A stretch of 64,000 nt of DNA from UBA9619 sp964630665 (GTDB lineage: Bacteria; Pseudomonadota; Gammaproteobacteria; Arenicellales; UBA868), in contig CAZVVN010000006.1 in NCBI GenBank assembly GCA_964630665.1, positions 13,407 through 77,406 on the forward strand. The letters are read 5' to 3'. Shown piece by piece: positions 1-7,674 of the stretch; the stretch's first letter is position 1; each line of letters opens with the position of its first letter. The notes beneath the pieces were generated by a model that saw only the letters and a list, made by a program, of their open reading frames with translations, had not been told where the DNA came from and did no database searches. The position numbers and the translations under genes were made by a program.

Positions 1-901
1 CGGCTTTCATCAACTGACCAGGCAGGGGATCGTCAAAATGACCTTCCACCCAGTTGGCGACCTCTATCAAGCCGGAGAGATCGACACCGGTTTCATAGTC
101 CATATTGCGCAATACATAACAAAGGTCCTCGGTGGAAATGTTACCGGTTGCACGAGGGGCAAACGGGCAACCGCCTATGCCCCCGACCGAAGCGTCCAGG
201 ATACGCACCCCTGATTCAACCGCCGCAACGGCGTTGGCGATCCCGGTGTTGCGGGTGTTGTGGAAGTGACAGCCTATGGCGACCGAACCATCGAGAATCT
301 CCTGAACCGCTGTCAAACGCTCGCGCACCTGGCTCGGAACGGCACAGCCGATACTATCGGCAAGCAGGATCTCGTTCACGCCCATCTGATCCAGACGACG
401 GGCAATGTCGACAACAGCGCCAATGCTGACTTCGCCCTCAAATGGACAGCCGAACGAAGCTGCAATCACAGCTGAGAAGACTTTACCGGACTGGTGAACT
501 CGCTGAGCGATGGATTCCAGACCGCCAAGTGTCTCGGCAATGCTGGCGCCCTGGTTCTTCTGATTGAAGGTCTCGCTGGCCACGACCACGTAGCGCACCT
601 CGTCGACTTGAGCATCAAGAGCTCGCTCAACACCCTTCATATTCAAAGCCAGACCTGAGAACCGGACCCCGGTCGATCGATCGACCTCACCCATGACCAA
701 TTCCGCGTCGGCCATCTGCGGGACCCGTTTGGGGTTGACGAAACTGACCGCTTCAATCCGTCGGATACCCGTCTGCGCCAGGCGATCGATCAACTCGACA
801 CGCTCGGCAACACTCCAGATCCGTTTTTCACTCTGCAGTCCGTCACGGGCGGCAACGTCACAGATCTCGATAGACCTGGCGCGGTCAGATGATCCCGTCA
901 T
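1..901 (-). CDS. HMG-CoA-lyase-like enzyme (3' end cut by window edge)
   Basis: The reading frame stays open from the ATG at 901 to the window edge, about 300 codons, nearly the full length of bacterial hydroxymethylglutaryl-CoA lyases. The N-terminus carries DVAARDGLQSE, which matches the metal- and substrate-binding start of the HMGL-like TIM barrel. GIGGCPFAPRATGN matches the family signature with its catalytic cysteine. Known family reactions are cleavage of HMG-CoA or related 3-hydroxyacyl-CoAs such as citramalyl-CoA. An AAGGAG Shine-Dalgarno sits inside the end of the CoA-transferase gene upstream, which it overlaps by 17 bases, so the two are translationally coupled. I infer that the pair activates a dicarboxylic or branched acid and then cleaves the CoA ester. 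The exact substrate cannot be read from the sequence. Confidence 0.88.
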   Translation of the reverse strand, partial: MTGSSDRARSIEICDVAARDGLQSEKRIWSVAERVELIDRLAQTGIRRIEAVSFVNPKRVPQMADAELVMGEVDRSTGVRFSGLALNMKGVERALDAQVDEVRYVVVASETFNQKNQGASIAETLGGLESIAQRVHQSGKVFSAVIAASFGCPFEGEVSIGAVVDIARRLDQMGVNEILLADSIGCAVPSQVRERLTAVQEILDGSVAIGCHFHNTRNTGIANAVAAVESGVRILDASVGGIGGCPFAPRATGNISTEDLCYVLRNMDYETGVDLSGLIEVANWVEGHFDDPLPGQLMKA

Positions 902-2117
902 TTTCAAGCTCCTTCAGATCGTCCTCAGATAGACCCAGCATGCCACAGTAAACCTCCTCATTGTGGACACCCACCTCGGATGGGCCAAGCCAGGCGATCT
1001 CACTGTGGGTCTCGCTCAGTTTCGGCACAAATCCCGGCACTGCAATTTCACCGAGTTCTTTATCCTGAAACCGGCAAATCATATCCCGCGCCTGGTAGTG
1101 CGGGTCGTTGACGATATCCTCGATCGAGTAGATGGGCCCTGACACCACGCCATGTTTATCCAGTCGCTCATCCAGTTCGGCAGCGCTCAACTCCCGGGTC
1201 CAGTCTGCAATCAGGCTATCCAGTTCGTCGCCGTTCTGCCCGCGGGCCTGATGCGTACTGTAACGTGGGTCATCGGCGAGTTCCGGCTGCTCCATAGCAT
1301 CGCACAGGCGTTTGAACATCGGGTTGAGATTCGCCGCGATCACTACCCACTTGCCATCGCTGGTCGGAAAGATATTGGACGGCGAGACGTTTGCCAGGCC
1401 GGTGCCGCTCGGCTCCCTCACAAATCCCACCTTGTCATACTCTGACAGTGCACTTTCCATCATCGCGAAGCACGATTCCGTGATCGATGCATCGATCACC
1501 TGGCCCCTGCCCTTGCCAACCGTGTCTCGCCAGTAAAGTGCCATCAGCACCCCCTGGGCGGCAAACATTCCGGCCAGTGTGTCTCCCAGCGAGATCCCCA
1601 TTCGTGGCGGGGGCTGATCCGGGAACCCATTGATGTATCGGAGACCGCCCATCGCTTCACCGACACTGGCGAACCCTGGGCGATCTGCGTAGGGGCCGGT
1701 CTGGCCATATCCAGAAACACGGGCAATGACCAGGCCGGGGTTGATCTCGTGCAGAGCACTGGGCGCGAGACCCCATTTCTCCAGAGTACCCGGCTTGAAG
1801 TTCTCAACCAGTACATCTGCTGTCTCGATCAGGCGACGGACCAGATCCTGCCCTCGAGATTCGCGGAGATTCGCCGAGACCGACTTTTTGTTGCGCGCCA
1901 GGACCGGCCACCAGAGTCCCCGATCCTTGTACCGGTGATGTCCCCAGGCCCGCATCGCGTCTCCGTTGCCCGGTGTTTCGACCTTGATCACTTCGGCCCC
2001 GAAATCCGCCATCCGCGAACCCACAAAAGGACCGGCAACCAGCTGACCCATCTCGATCACCCGCACACCGGCCAGGGGGCCTTTGAGCCGTTCATCGGTT
2101 TTCGTGCGCTCAGGCAT
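885..2117 (-). CDS. Family III CoA transferase (CaiB/BaiF type)
   Basis: The 410-residue protein has the usual family length. It opens with GVRVIEMGQLVAGPF, followed by LADFGAEVIKVE-like MADFGAEVIKVETP and LARNKKSVSANLR, all typical of the formyl-CoA transferase fold. The conserved catalytic aspartate of the family should lie in the later ASVGEAMGGLRYINGFPD region, although the residue there reads E/G-rich rather than a clean match. The enzyme would move CoA from one acyl-CoA to a free acid in the cytoplasm. Its end overlaps the HMG-CoA-lyase-like gene by 17 bases, so the two probably form an operon (activation, then C-C cleavage). The alpha/beta hydrolase gene lies 107 bases upstream on the same strand. 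Confidence 0.9.
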   Translation of the reverse strand: MPERTKTDERLKGPLAGVRVIEMGQLVAGPFVGSRMADFGAEVIKVETPGNGDAMRAWGHHRYKDRGLWWPVLARNKKSVSANLRESRGQDLVRRLIETADVLVENFKPGTLEKWGLAPSALHEINPGLVIARVSGYGQTGPYADRPGFASVGEAMGGLRYINGFPDQPPPRMGISLGDTLAGMFAAQGVLMALYWRDTVGKGRGQVIDASITESCFAMMESALSEYDKVGFVREPSGTGLANVSPSNIFPTSDGKWVVIAANLNPMFKRLCDAMEQPELADDPRYSTHQARGQNGDELDSLIADWTRELSAAELDERLDKHGVVSGPIYSIEDIVNDPHYQARDMICRFQDKELGEIAVPGFVPKLSETHSEIAWLGPSEVGVHNEEVYCGMLGLSEDDLKELENDGII

Positions 2118-2224
2118 TACGCCACCTCGTCAGACTTGATTGTCAGCCCGGATTCTATACAAGAACACGGTTCCCGATCCCTGACCCGAGTTTTCACTTC
2201 GACTCCCGCCACGACGCTTCAACG

Positions 2225-3064
2225 CTAGTGGCGGCCAAGAAACGAAAAGAGGAGTTCACAGAACTCGGCCTTCTGTGCTTTGCCAGCCACGACGTGAGCT
2301 GTATTTTTCATGGTGACCCCTTCGGCGCCGGGTATCGCCTGTTCGATCGGCAATGTAGTCCGGGGACTTGTGATCATGTCCATGGCCGCATGGATGACGA
2401 GCGTTGGGGCACTGATCAAAGCGAGGCGATCTCTGGTGTCATGCGTAAGACAGGCATCGACCAGACGTTCGTGGGTCACATAGTTGTCTCTCAGCTCTGG
2501 CCACTCACCGCCAGGACCCAGCAAACGGTGCCGGTTCTGATTGTAGAACTCGGGAAGGAACGAACAGATGCACACAAATTCCTGAAACGTGTAAAACCCC
2601 GAGTCCTTATGGACAGTCCTGAATAAATTCAGCTGATCTCGAAGATAGTCATCGCAGAAAGCCCAGGCCCCCATATTCACCATACTACGGACGAGGTCAG
2701 GACGATTAAGAGCAATTTCCTGGGCCACACCACAGCCCATTCCAACCAGGCCGATAAGGTGGACATCACGCCAGCCCAGAGAATCGAGCAAGCCGATCAG
2801 ATCATCGGCATAAAGTCTCATCGATGCCGGTCTACCCGGTTCATCGCTGGATTCGGCAATGCCCCGGTAGTCGAAGACCAGCACCTTGTAGCGGTCGGTC
2901 AGACCCCGAGCCAGGCCCCGGCCATCGCGGTGGCAGTAGGTTCCCCAGCCTCCCATGCACACGGCGGGATCTCCTTCACCGTGGATCTCGTAATACATCT
3001 GGTGATTGTTGATCTCGGCAAGCGGCACGGTGAAATCCCCGGGTAGTGATGAATTGCCGGCCAT
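2225..3064 (-). CDS. Alpha/beta-hydrolase-fold protein lacking the usual nucleophile serine
   Basis: I start this at the ATG at 3064 (279 residues), because the fold begins just after it with EINNHQMYYEIHGEG. The frame extends upstream to 3223, but that part looks non-homologous and would fill the only promoter space for the divergent amidase. The core has VLVFDYRGIAESS, VHLIGLVGMGCGVAQEIAL, an aspartate in VIHAAMDMITSP and a histidine in KNTAHVV. In enol-lactonase-like relatives the nucleophile elbow is G-x-S-x-G, whereas here the stretch reads IGLVGMGCG with no serine. The histidine and acid remain, so the protein may be a non-hydrolytic or altered family member. A cysteine nearby could act instead, which is speculation. 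Confidence 0.8.
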   Translation of the reverse strand: MAGNSSLPGDFTVPLAEINNHQMYYEIHGEGDPAVCMGGWGTYCHRDGRGLARGLTDRYKVLVFDYRGIAESSDEPGRPASMRLYADDLIGLLDSLGWRDVHLIGLVGMGCGVAQEIALNRPDLVRSMVNMGAWAFCDDYLRDQLNLFRTVHKDSGFYTFQEFVCICSFLPEFYNQNRHRLLGPGGEWPELRDNYVTHERLVDACLTHDTRDRLALISAPTLVIHAAMDMITSPRTTLPIEQAIPGAEGVTMKNTAHVVAGKAQKAEFCELLFSFLGRH

Positions 3065-3228
3065 TCTATACGACCCGGGAGCGGTTCCAGCAGAACGGCC
3101 TGGTACTTTGATCTGGTAGCCCAGCGGCACTTTCCCGGCAGATACCGCGACCTCAAGCCAGCTCTCACCCAATTGTGCTATCGTGCTGCGACTCAATGTG
3201 AGCCTCTTTCCCCACTCGAACATATCCC

Positions 3229-4626
3229 GTGTCCCAACCCATCGTCTTTCAGCCCCTACATCGCCAGCTCACGACCCTTAACCGGGGCGAGTGTTCGGCC
3301 CGTGAACTGACTGCTGCCTATCTGGACCGGATTGACCGTTTTGATCCCCAGCTGAATGCCTACGTCACTGTATTCCGGGATGAGGCACTGCAAGCGGCCG
3401 AGAACGCAGACCGGCAACGTGCGGCCGGAAAACCGCTCGGCGCTCTACATGGGATACCCTTCGGACTCAAGGACATCATTGAGGTCCAAGGTCAACCGGC
3501 CGCGTGGGGCTGTCGTGCCCTGGATGGCCGAGTGTCGCCAGTCTCGGCTACCGTGGTGGATCGCCTCACAAGCGAAGGTGCGATCATCCTGGGTAAAACC
3601 CAGTCCGTGGAATTTGCGTTGGGTGGCTGGGGCACCAACCAGCACTGCGGCACCCCGTGGAACCCGTGGGACCTTAAGACTCACCGCGTACCCGGAGGCT
3701 CGAGCAGCGGTTCTGGCGTTGCTGTTGCGGCCGGTCTCACTTCGGCCGCACTGGGCACCGACACCGGCGGCTCAGTCCGCCTGCCGTCGGCCTTCTGCGG
3801 ACTGACAGGGCTGAAGCCGACCTTCGGCCGGGTGTCGAACCATGGCGTGATGCCACTCTCACACTCACTGGATACAGTCGGTCCCATGGCACGCTGTGTC
3901 CAGGATGTCGCTCTGATCTACCAGGTATTGCAGGGCCCAGATTCCAGAGATCGGACAACACTGTATCTGCCCGCGGATGAGCCAATGGCTGGAATTCGCG
4001 ATGGAATCAAGGGCATGTGCCTCGCTGCATTACCGGACGAACAAAGAAAAGAATCGACCGAGCCGGTCAACCTGGCCTATGAAAGGGCGCTGGAATGCGC
4101 CGGAAAACTGGGCGCAGAGATCGTCATTCGGGGGCTTCCCCATTCCTTCGAGACTTACCGTAACCTCTCTTCCGTGATCGCGAGTGCGGAAGGCTATGCG
4201 CATTGTCATGAATTGATCGACCAGCAAGACCTGCCGATCGGCGATGCGACGCGTGCGCGAATGCTACCCGGAAAGACCTGCTCGGCGAAGGACTACCTGG
4301 ACGCCATGAACCAGATTGAGCGCTGGCGGACAGAATACGAAGAACACATGCGCGGGATTGATGCGCTACTGACCCCGACTGCGATGGTCCCGGCCATTCC
4401 GGTCGAGGAAGTTGACGAAAAGATACTGCCCGCCTACTACACGCGGGCAACAAACGTCCTTGGTCTGTGTGCGCTTGCTCTACCCATCGGTCAGTCAGGC
4501 GAAGGGTTGCCGGTATCGCTGTGCCTGCACGGGCACTCTTTTGCCGAAGCCACGATCCTAAGGATCGGCTCGGCACTCGAACAGGGACTGGGTGAAAACA
4601 GCCGGATCCCTGCAGGACTGGAGTAG
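3229..4626 (+). CDS. Amidase-signature family amidohydrolase
   Basis: This 465-residue protein starts at GTG 3229 with no strong ribosome site visible. The amidase-signature catalytic set is complete: Lys81 in PFGLKDI, the cis-serine in GGSSSGSG (about residue 158) and the nucleophile serine in GTDTGGSVRLPS (Ser182). Such enzymes hydrolyse a carboxamide to the acid and ammonia in the cytoplasm. The family also contains GatA, allophanate hydrolase and biuret-type hydrolases, so the substrate cannot be named. It is divergent from the alpha/beta hydrolase and convergent with the peroxiredoxin gene, which ends 35 bases downstream. It is one of three complete amidase-signature domains in this window. 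Confidence 0.9.
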   Translation: MSQPIVFQPLHRQLTTLNRGECSARELTAAYLDRIDRFDPQLNAYVTVFRDEALQAAENADRQRAAGKPLGALHGIPFGLKDIIEVQGQPAAWGCRALDGRVSPVSATVVDRLTSEGAIILGKTQSVEFALGGWGTNQHCGTPWNPWDLKTHRVPGGSSSGSGVAVAAGLTSAALGTDTGGSVRLPSAFCGLTGLKPTFGRVSNHGVMPLSHSLDTVGPMARCVQDVALIYQVLQGPDSRDRTTLYLPADEPMAGIRDGIKGMCLAALPDEQRKESTEPVNLAYERALECAGKLGAEIVIRGLPHSFETYRNLSSVIASAEGYAHCHELIDQQDLPIGDATRARMLPGKTCSAKDYLDAMNQIERWRTEYEEHMRGIDALLTPTAMVPAIPVEEVDEKILPAYYTRATNVLGLCALALPIGQSGEGLPVSLCLHGHSFAEATILRIGSALEQGLGENSRIPAGLE

Positions 4627-4660
4627 CAGACCAACCCCTGCGCAGGAATCTGCCTGCAGA

Positions 4661-5578
4661 CTAGAGCAGCTTGAGCATAGCGTCGGCCCCACTGCTGTCG
4701 ACCTGGTGACCGGCCTCGACGATAAGGTCCTTGATGACACCGTCGTTGACGATCATGGCATAGCGCCTGGAACGCAGGTTAAGACCCAGAAACCTCAAGT
4801 CTTCGACCATTCCCATTGCCCGGGTGAATTCGCCGTCTCCATCTGCAACCATACTGACCCGACCCTCGACGTTCTGGCTTCGGCCCCAGGCTTGCATGAC
4901 AAAAGGATCATTGACAGCCAGACAGATGATGTCGTCGATACCCCGGTCGCGGATCTGATCGGCCTGCCGCACATAGCCCGGCAAGTGCTCTGCAGAACAG
5001 GCCGGTGTATAGGCGCCGGGTACTGCGAACAGAACTATCCTGCGCTGCGAAAAGAGCGCTTTGACGTCCACCGCCTGCGCTGTGTCACTTATAAGCTGGT
5101 AGACCTTCGCGCTCGGAACGGGATCACCGATAGCAAACCGGGCGTCAAGATAACCCAGCAGCGCTTTCATCTCATCACGCAACTGCCCTCTGGATGACCA
5201 TTTGACGAGCTGGCCAGTTGGATTTACCAGGCAAAGACCTGCAGAAACCACCGGTGGAAGACTGCGATCAAGATTCGCCGTAAACGACCCGCCAGGGTCA
5301 CTGACCATGTCGAACGGCAGTTGGTACTGCTCAATAAACCTTCTGTTGGTCGCTGCATGATGGCCATTAAGACCGATTATCAGCGTGTTACGCGAAGTGA
5401 ATTCCGGATAGTGATCGCGTAACCAATGCCAGTCGTCCGAGAGACCTGCTACGGGGAAATGATCGGTCCTCAGCAGCAACACATGGTGGCCGCGGTAATC
5501 GCTGAGATCCGTCAACACGCCCTGCTGGTTGGGCAACCCGCCAGTCGCTACAGGCGAGGAGCCTTGATTGGAGAACAT
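4661..5578 (-). CDS. Tandem peroxiredoxin: degenerate N-terminal half plus Prx5-like C-terminal half
   Basis: The C-terminal half (about residues 155-312 when counted from a TTG at 5599) carries VLFAVPGAYTPACSAEHLPG. This is the Prx5/AhpE-like peroxidatic motif, with Cys201 as the attacking residue. The N-terminal half has a thioredoxin-like peroxiredoxin pattern, including FIEQYQLPFDMVSDPGGSF and a following strand, but lacks the Thr-x-x-Cys motif, so it is probably not catalytic. The ATG at 5578 is preferred. The gene is last in a minus-strand run with the 4-TM protein, the cysteine hydrolase and the 152-residue module protein. Its likely role is peroxide removal, perhaps protecting cysteine enzymes of the cluster; that link is inference. 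Confidence 0.82.
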   Translation of the reverse strand: MFSNQGSSPVATGGLPNQQGVLTDLSDYRGHHVLLLRTDHFPVAGLSDDWHWLRDHYPEFTSRNTLIIGLNGHHAATNRRFIEQYQLPFDMVSDPGGSFTANLDRSLPPVVSAGLCLVNPTGQLVKWSSRGQLRDEMKALLGYLDARFAIGDPVPSAKVYQLISDTAQAVDVKALFSQRRIVLFAVPGAYTPACSAEHLPGYVRQADQIRDRGIDDIICLAVNDPFVMQAWGRSQNVEGRVSMVADGDGEFTRAMGMVEDLRFLGLNLRSRRYAMIVNDGVIKDLIVEAGHQVDSSGADAMLKLL

Positions 5579-5604
5579 CCCGCGGGACTCGGCTCGCAAC
5601 TAAA

Positions 5605-6063
5605 TCAGAGCAGTTGGACGCAACGCCTCAAGGCATCGTCTACAGCTTCTTGGTAGGCCGCTTCTTCGGTTTCCCGCTCGTTTCGGTAAACGCCAGGCAC
5701 CGGGGGCTCAATCCGGGCCGACCCAAACTGCGCCTTGCGTGAATCCTGCCCGGACAACTCAAGACAGCACAGCACAACGATTTCATCTCCCTCGCGTCGA
5801 CGGTCCCGGACCTGGCAGCGCCACTGGTCCGGGAAATGCCGGTCAAGCCAGGCCGACGGACCAAGACTGTCGAGATCATTCTTTTCCGGCCTGACCTGCT
5901 GCATATCCGCAACCGGTGGTACGCCGGGCGCCGGTTGCCGGTTACGGGCAGACCCGGCGCTGCCGATACCCGATCCATCGTAGAGCGATTCCAGTTGGCG
6001 CCGATTCCCTTCGAGCAGGGTATCGAACGATTGACCGAAGCTTGGCCCGGAGTTAGAACCCAC
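5605..6063 (-). CDS. Small protein carrying the module shared with both HyuB proteins
   Basis: GTG start at 6063 with AAGAGAAGA upstream; the stop of the cysteine hydrolase lies 11 bases before it. I know no named family for this 152-residue protein. It has a short N-terminal helical stretch (NRRQLESLYDG), a Pro/Arg-rich linker, and a C-terminal domain of about 80 residues. In that domain W, GDEIVVLCCLELSG, a later glycine and EAVDDALRRCVQLL line up with the HyuB N-terminus at 9758 (W, GDEVRVVCRLEADG, RASDNALARCYREL). They also line up with the HyuB C-terminus at 21143 (W, AEVRGELRANG, AAADQSLFKCAQKVL). The N-terminal helix also resembles the HyuB start (NKAQFDRIFS). Its role is unknown; a docking or ligand-binding module is an inference. 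Confidence 0.8.
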   Translation of the reverse strand: MGSNSGPSFGQSFDTLLEGNRRQLESLYDGSGIGSAGSARNRQPAPGVPPVADMQQVRPEKNDLDSLGPSAWLDRHFPDQWRCQVRDRRREGDEIVVLCCLELSGQDSRKAQFGSARIEPPVPGVYRNERETEEAAYQEAVDDALRRCVQLL

Positions 6064-6074
6064 TTGATCTTCTC

Positions 6075-6818
6075 TTAAGACCTGACAGCCGTCGGCAGCC
6101 TATCCTGCCACCACTGGCGAAAGTCATTATCCGCCACTGCCGCCAACCCACCGGCGTCGACCAGCGCTCCGAGATACTCCAATACGTCCCGCTCTGACTC
6201 GACATCACAATACTTGGCGTCCATGTCAAACAAGTTCGCCTGGTGTGGTCCATCGGCACGGTCACCGACCCCTTCACGTACGACCACAGTCTGAAAGCCA
6301 TGCTGCAGAGAATCAACCGCAGAGGCCCGGACACAGCCGCTGGTCGTACAGCCTGTGATGATCACGGTGTCCACGTCGAGTCCGTGGAAGTAGACATCCA
6401 ACTCCGTGCCAAAAAAAGCGCTGGCGAATTTCTTGACAATGACCTGCTCGCCCTCAACCGGTGCGATCCGCTCGTCGATCTCCACCAGCGGCGACCCGTT
6501 GACCAGAATCGAGAGCGAAGGTACCTTCTTGATGAACACACCAGCATCGCGAAAGTCGGGGTCATAGGCCACCGTGGTGTAAACAACCGGTAGACGGCCC
6601 CGGCGGAACTCGGCCAGCAGGCGGGATGTGGTGTCCAGTTGCCGTGTGAAGTCCCCACCCAGCGGTGAGTCCGGGTCCGTGAAGCCATTGCTGAAATCGA
6701 TGATCAGGAGCGCAGGATTTTGCCCATAGCCCGAGCGACTGGCGAGCCCCTTGGCGAGGTACGACTCGCGGGTGCTGTCCTGCCAGTCATTCATGCTGTA
6801 AAGAGGGCTGCCTGACAA
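6075..6818 (-). CDS. Cysteine hydrolase, N-carbamoylsarcosine amidase / isochorismatase family (set A)
   Basis: This protein has the isochorismatase-like fold with its Asp-Lys-Cys triad: Asp41 in LLIIDFSNGF, Lys129 or Lys130 in VIVKKFASAFFGT, and Cys162 in TGCTTSGCVRASAVD. The SAFFGT and TTSGCVRASA motifs fit the N-carbamoylsarcosine amidohydrolase branch, which releases ammonia and CO2 from an N-carbamoyl amine. The first codon is TTG with AGGA about nine bases upstream; an ATG at 6794 is an alternative start. The gene sits 20 bases after the 4-TM gene and 11 bases before the module-protein gene. A second family member lies at 25464-26159. With HyuA/HyuB it would complete ring opening and decarbamoylation of an N-substituted hydantoin (inference). 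Confidence 0.88.
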   Translation of the reverse strand: MSGSPLYSMNDWQDSTRESYLAKGLASRSGYGQNPALLIIDFSNGFTDPDSPLGGDFTRQLDTTSRLLAEFRRGRLPVVYTTVAYDPDFRDAGVFIKKVPSLSILVNGSPLVEIDERIAPVEGEQVIVKKFASAFFGTELDVYFHGLDVDTVIITGCTTSGCVRASAVDSLQHGFQTVVVREGVGDRADGPHQANLFDMDAKYCDVESERDVLEYLGALVDAGGLAAVADNDFRQWWQDRLPTAVRS

Positions 6819-6838
6819 TCAGAGAAATCCTGCACACG

Positions 6839-7405
6839 TCAACCAGGCCCGGATGATGACCTGGGCGGTGTCCAGCGATGGCGCCACCCCAGCCGGAATG
6901 ACCGGACAACGCGGTGCAGCAGGTAGAAGAGCACAGCCAGCACTACCAGCACGAACACTGACAGCAACCGGCGGCCGAATGCAGCATCAATCACAGAGCC
7001 GTCGTTCATCAGGTGTCCACTCAGCATCTCGACGGCCTGTATGGTCGCACCGGCACACAGGATGACGGCAGCTAGAACCGCGATCTGCAGCGTATCGAAA
7101 ATCAGATCCTGAGCGTTCGATTCAGTTACCCCCTGGAAAATACTTTTTCGAAATGACTGCCAGTGAGAGACGACGAAACTGATCACGGCGACCAGCGAGG
7201 CAAACCAGAACAATATGTTGGAGAAGTGAATTCTCGGGATATTGTCGATCAAGTACTGTACGAAAGGCTGGTAGAAAAGCAAGAAAATGATCAGAATCAC
7301 GATCACAATCAGCCCAATCCACCGGCCTGGGCTGTGCCACCGACTGCTAGGCTCTTCCATCAGGTATAGGGGCCTCTTGCGGTGCCAGGAACGCAGAACG
7401 CTCAT
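6839..7405 (-). CDS. Four-helix membrane protein of unknown function (set A)
   Basis: This 188-residue protein starts at ATG 7405 with AAGG about seven bases upstream. Four hydrophobic helices are visible: around residues 28-47 (GLIVIVILIIFLLFY), 64-83, 108-128 and 147-168. It has a basic N-terminal tail and a basic C-terminal tail. A paralogue at 19382-19843 shares the order of helices and the motif GATIQAVE...DAAFGRRL (GATLQAVQ...DADFGRRI there). I recognise no named family. Each copy sits in one of the two hydantoinase gene sets, which suggests a membrane anchor or channel role for the pathway; that is inference. It is the first gene of a minus-strand operon divergent from hyuA. Confidence 0.8.
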   Translation of the reverse strand: MSVLRSWHRKRPLYLMEEPSSRWHSPGRWIGLIVIVILIIFLLFYQPFVQYLIDNIPRIHFSNILFWFASLVAVISFVVSHWQSFRKSIFQGVTESNAQDLIFDTLQIAVLAAVILCAGATIQAVEMLSGHLMNDGSVIDAAFGRRLLSVFVLVVLAVLFYLLHRVVRSFRLGWRHRWTPPRSSSGPG

Positions 7406-7433
7406 GGCAGACCTTGAATCACGTCACGTCAGA

Positions 7434-7447
7434 CACTAATGATAGTG
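7434..7447. promoter_or_regulatory. Inverted repeat in divergent intergenic region
   Basis: CACTA-ATGA-TAGTG is a perfect 5-bp inverted repeat 29 bases upstream of the 4-TM gene start and in the 269-base divergent space before hyuA. Placement fits an operator, but the repeat is short and could occur by chance. Nothing else clear was seen in 7448-7674 except the hyuA ribosome site AAAGGAG. Confidence 0.25.
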
Positions 7448-7674
7448 CAGCCAGTGGGCAATGCCAAACTCAACTGATGCCAGAGTCTGCGCCAGCCCCG
7501 GAGATAAGACGCTTGCGGACCCGGCTGTAGAACCGTTCAGTGGCGTGTCGGGTCTTCCCGAGGGTAGTGTTCTGTTGTAGATTTGTCCGGTTTCAACACT
7601 AAACAGCGGCAGGCCATACGGACATGGACCAGCGCCGGCAATTGCTGGAATAACAAAGGAGAGATCGGACCCGC

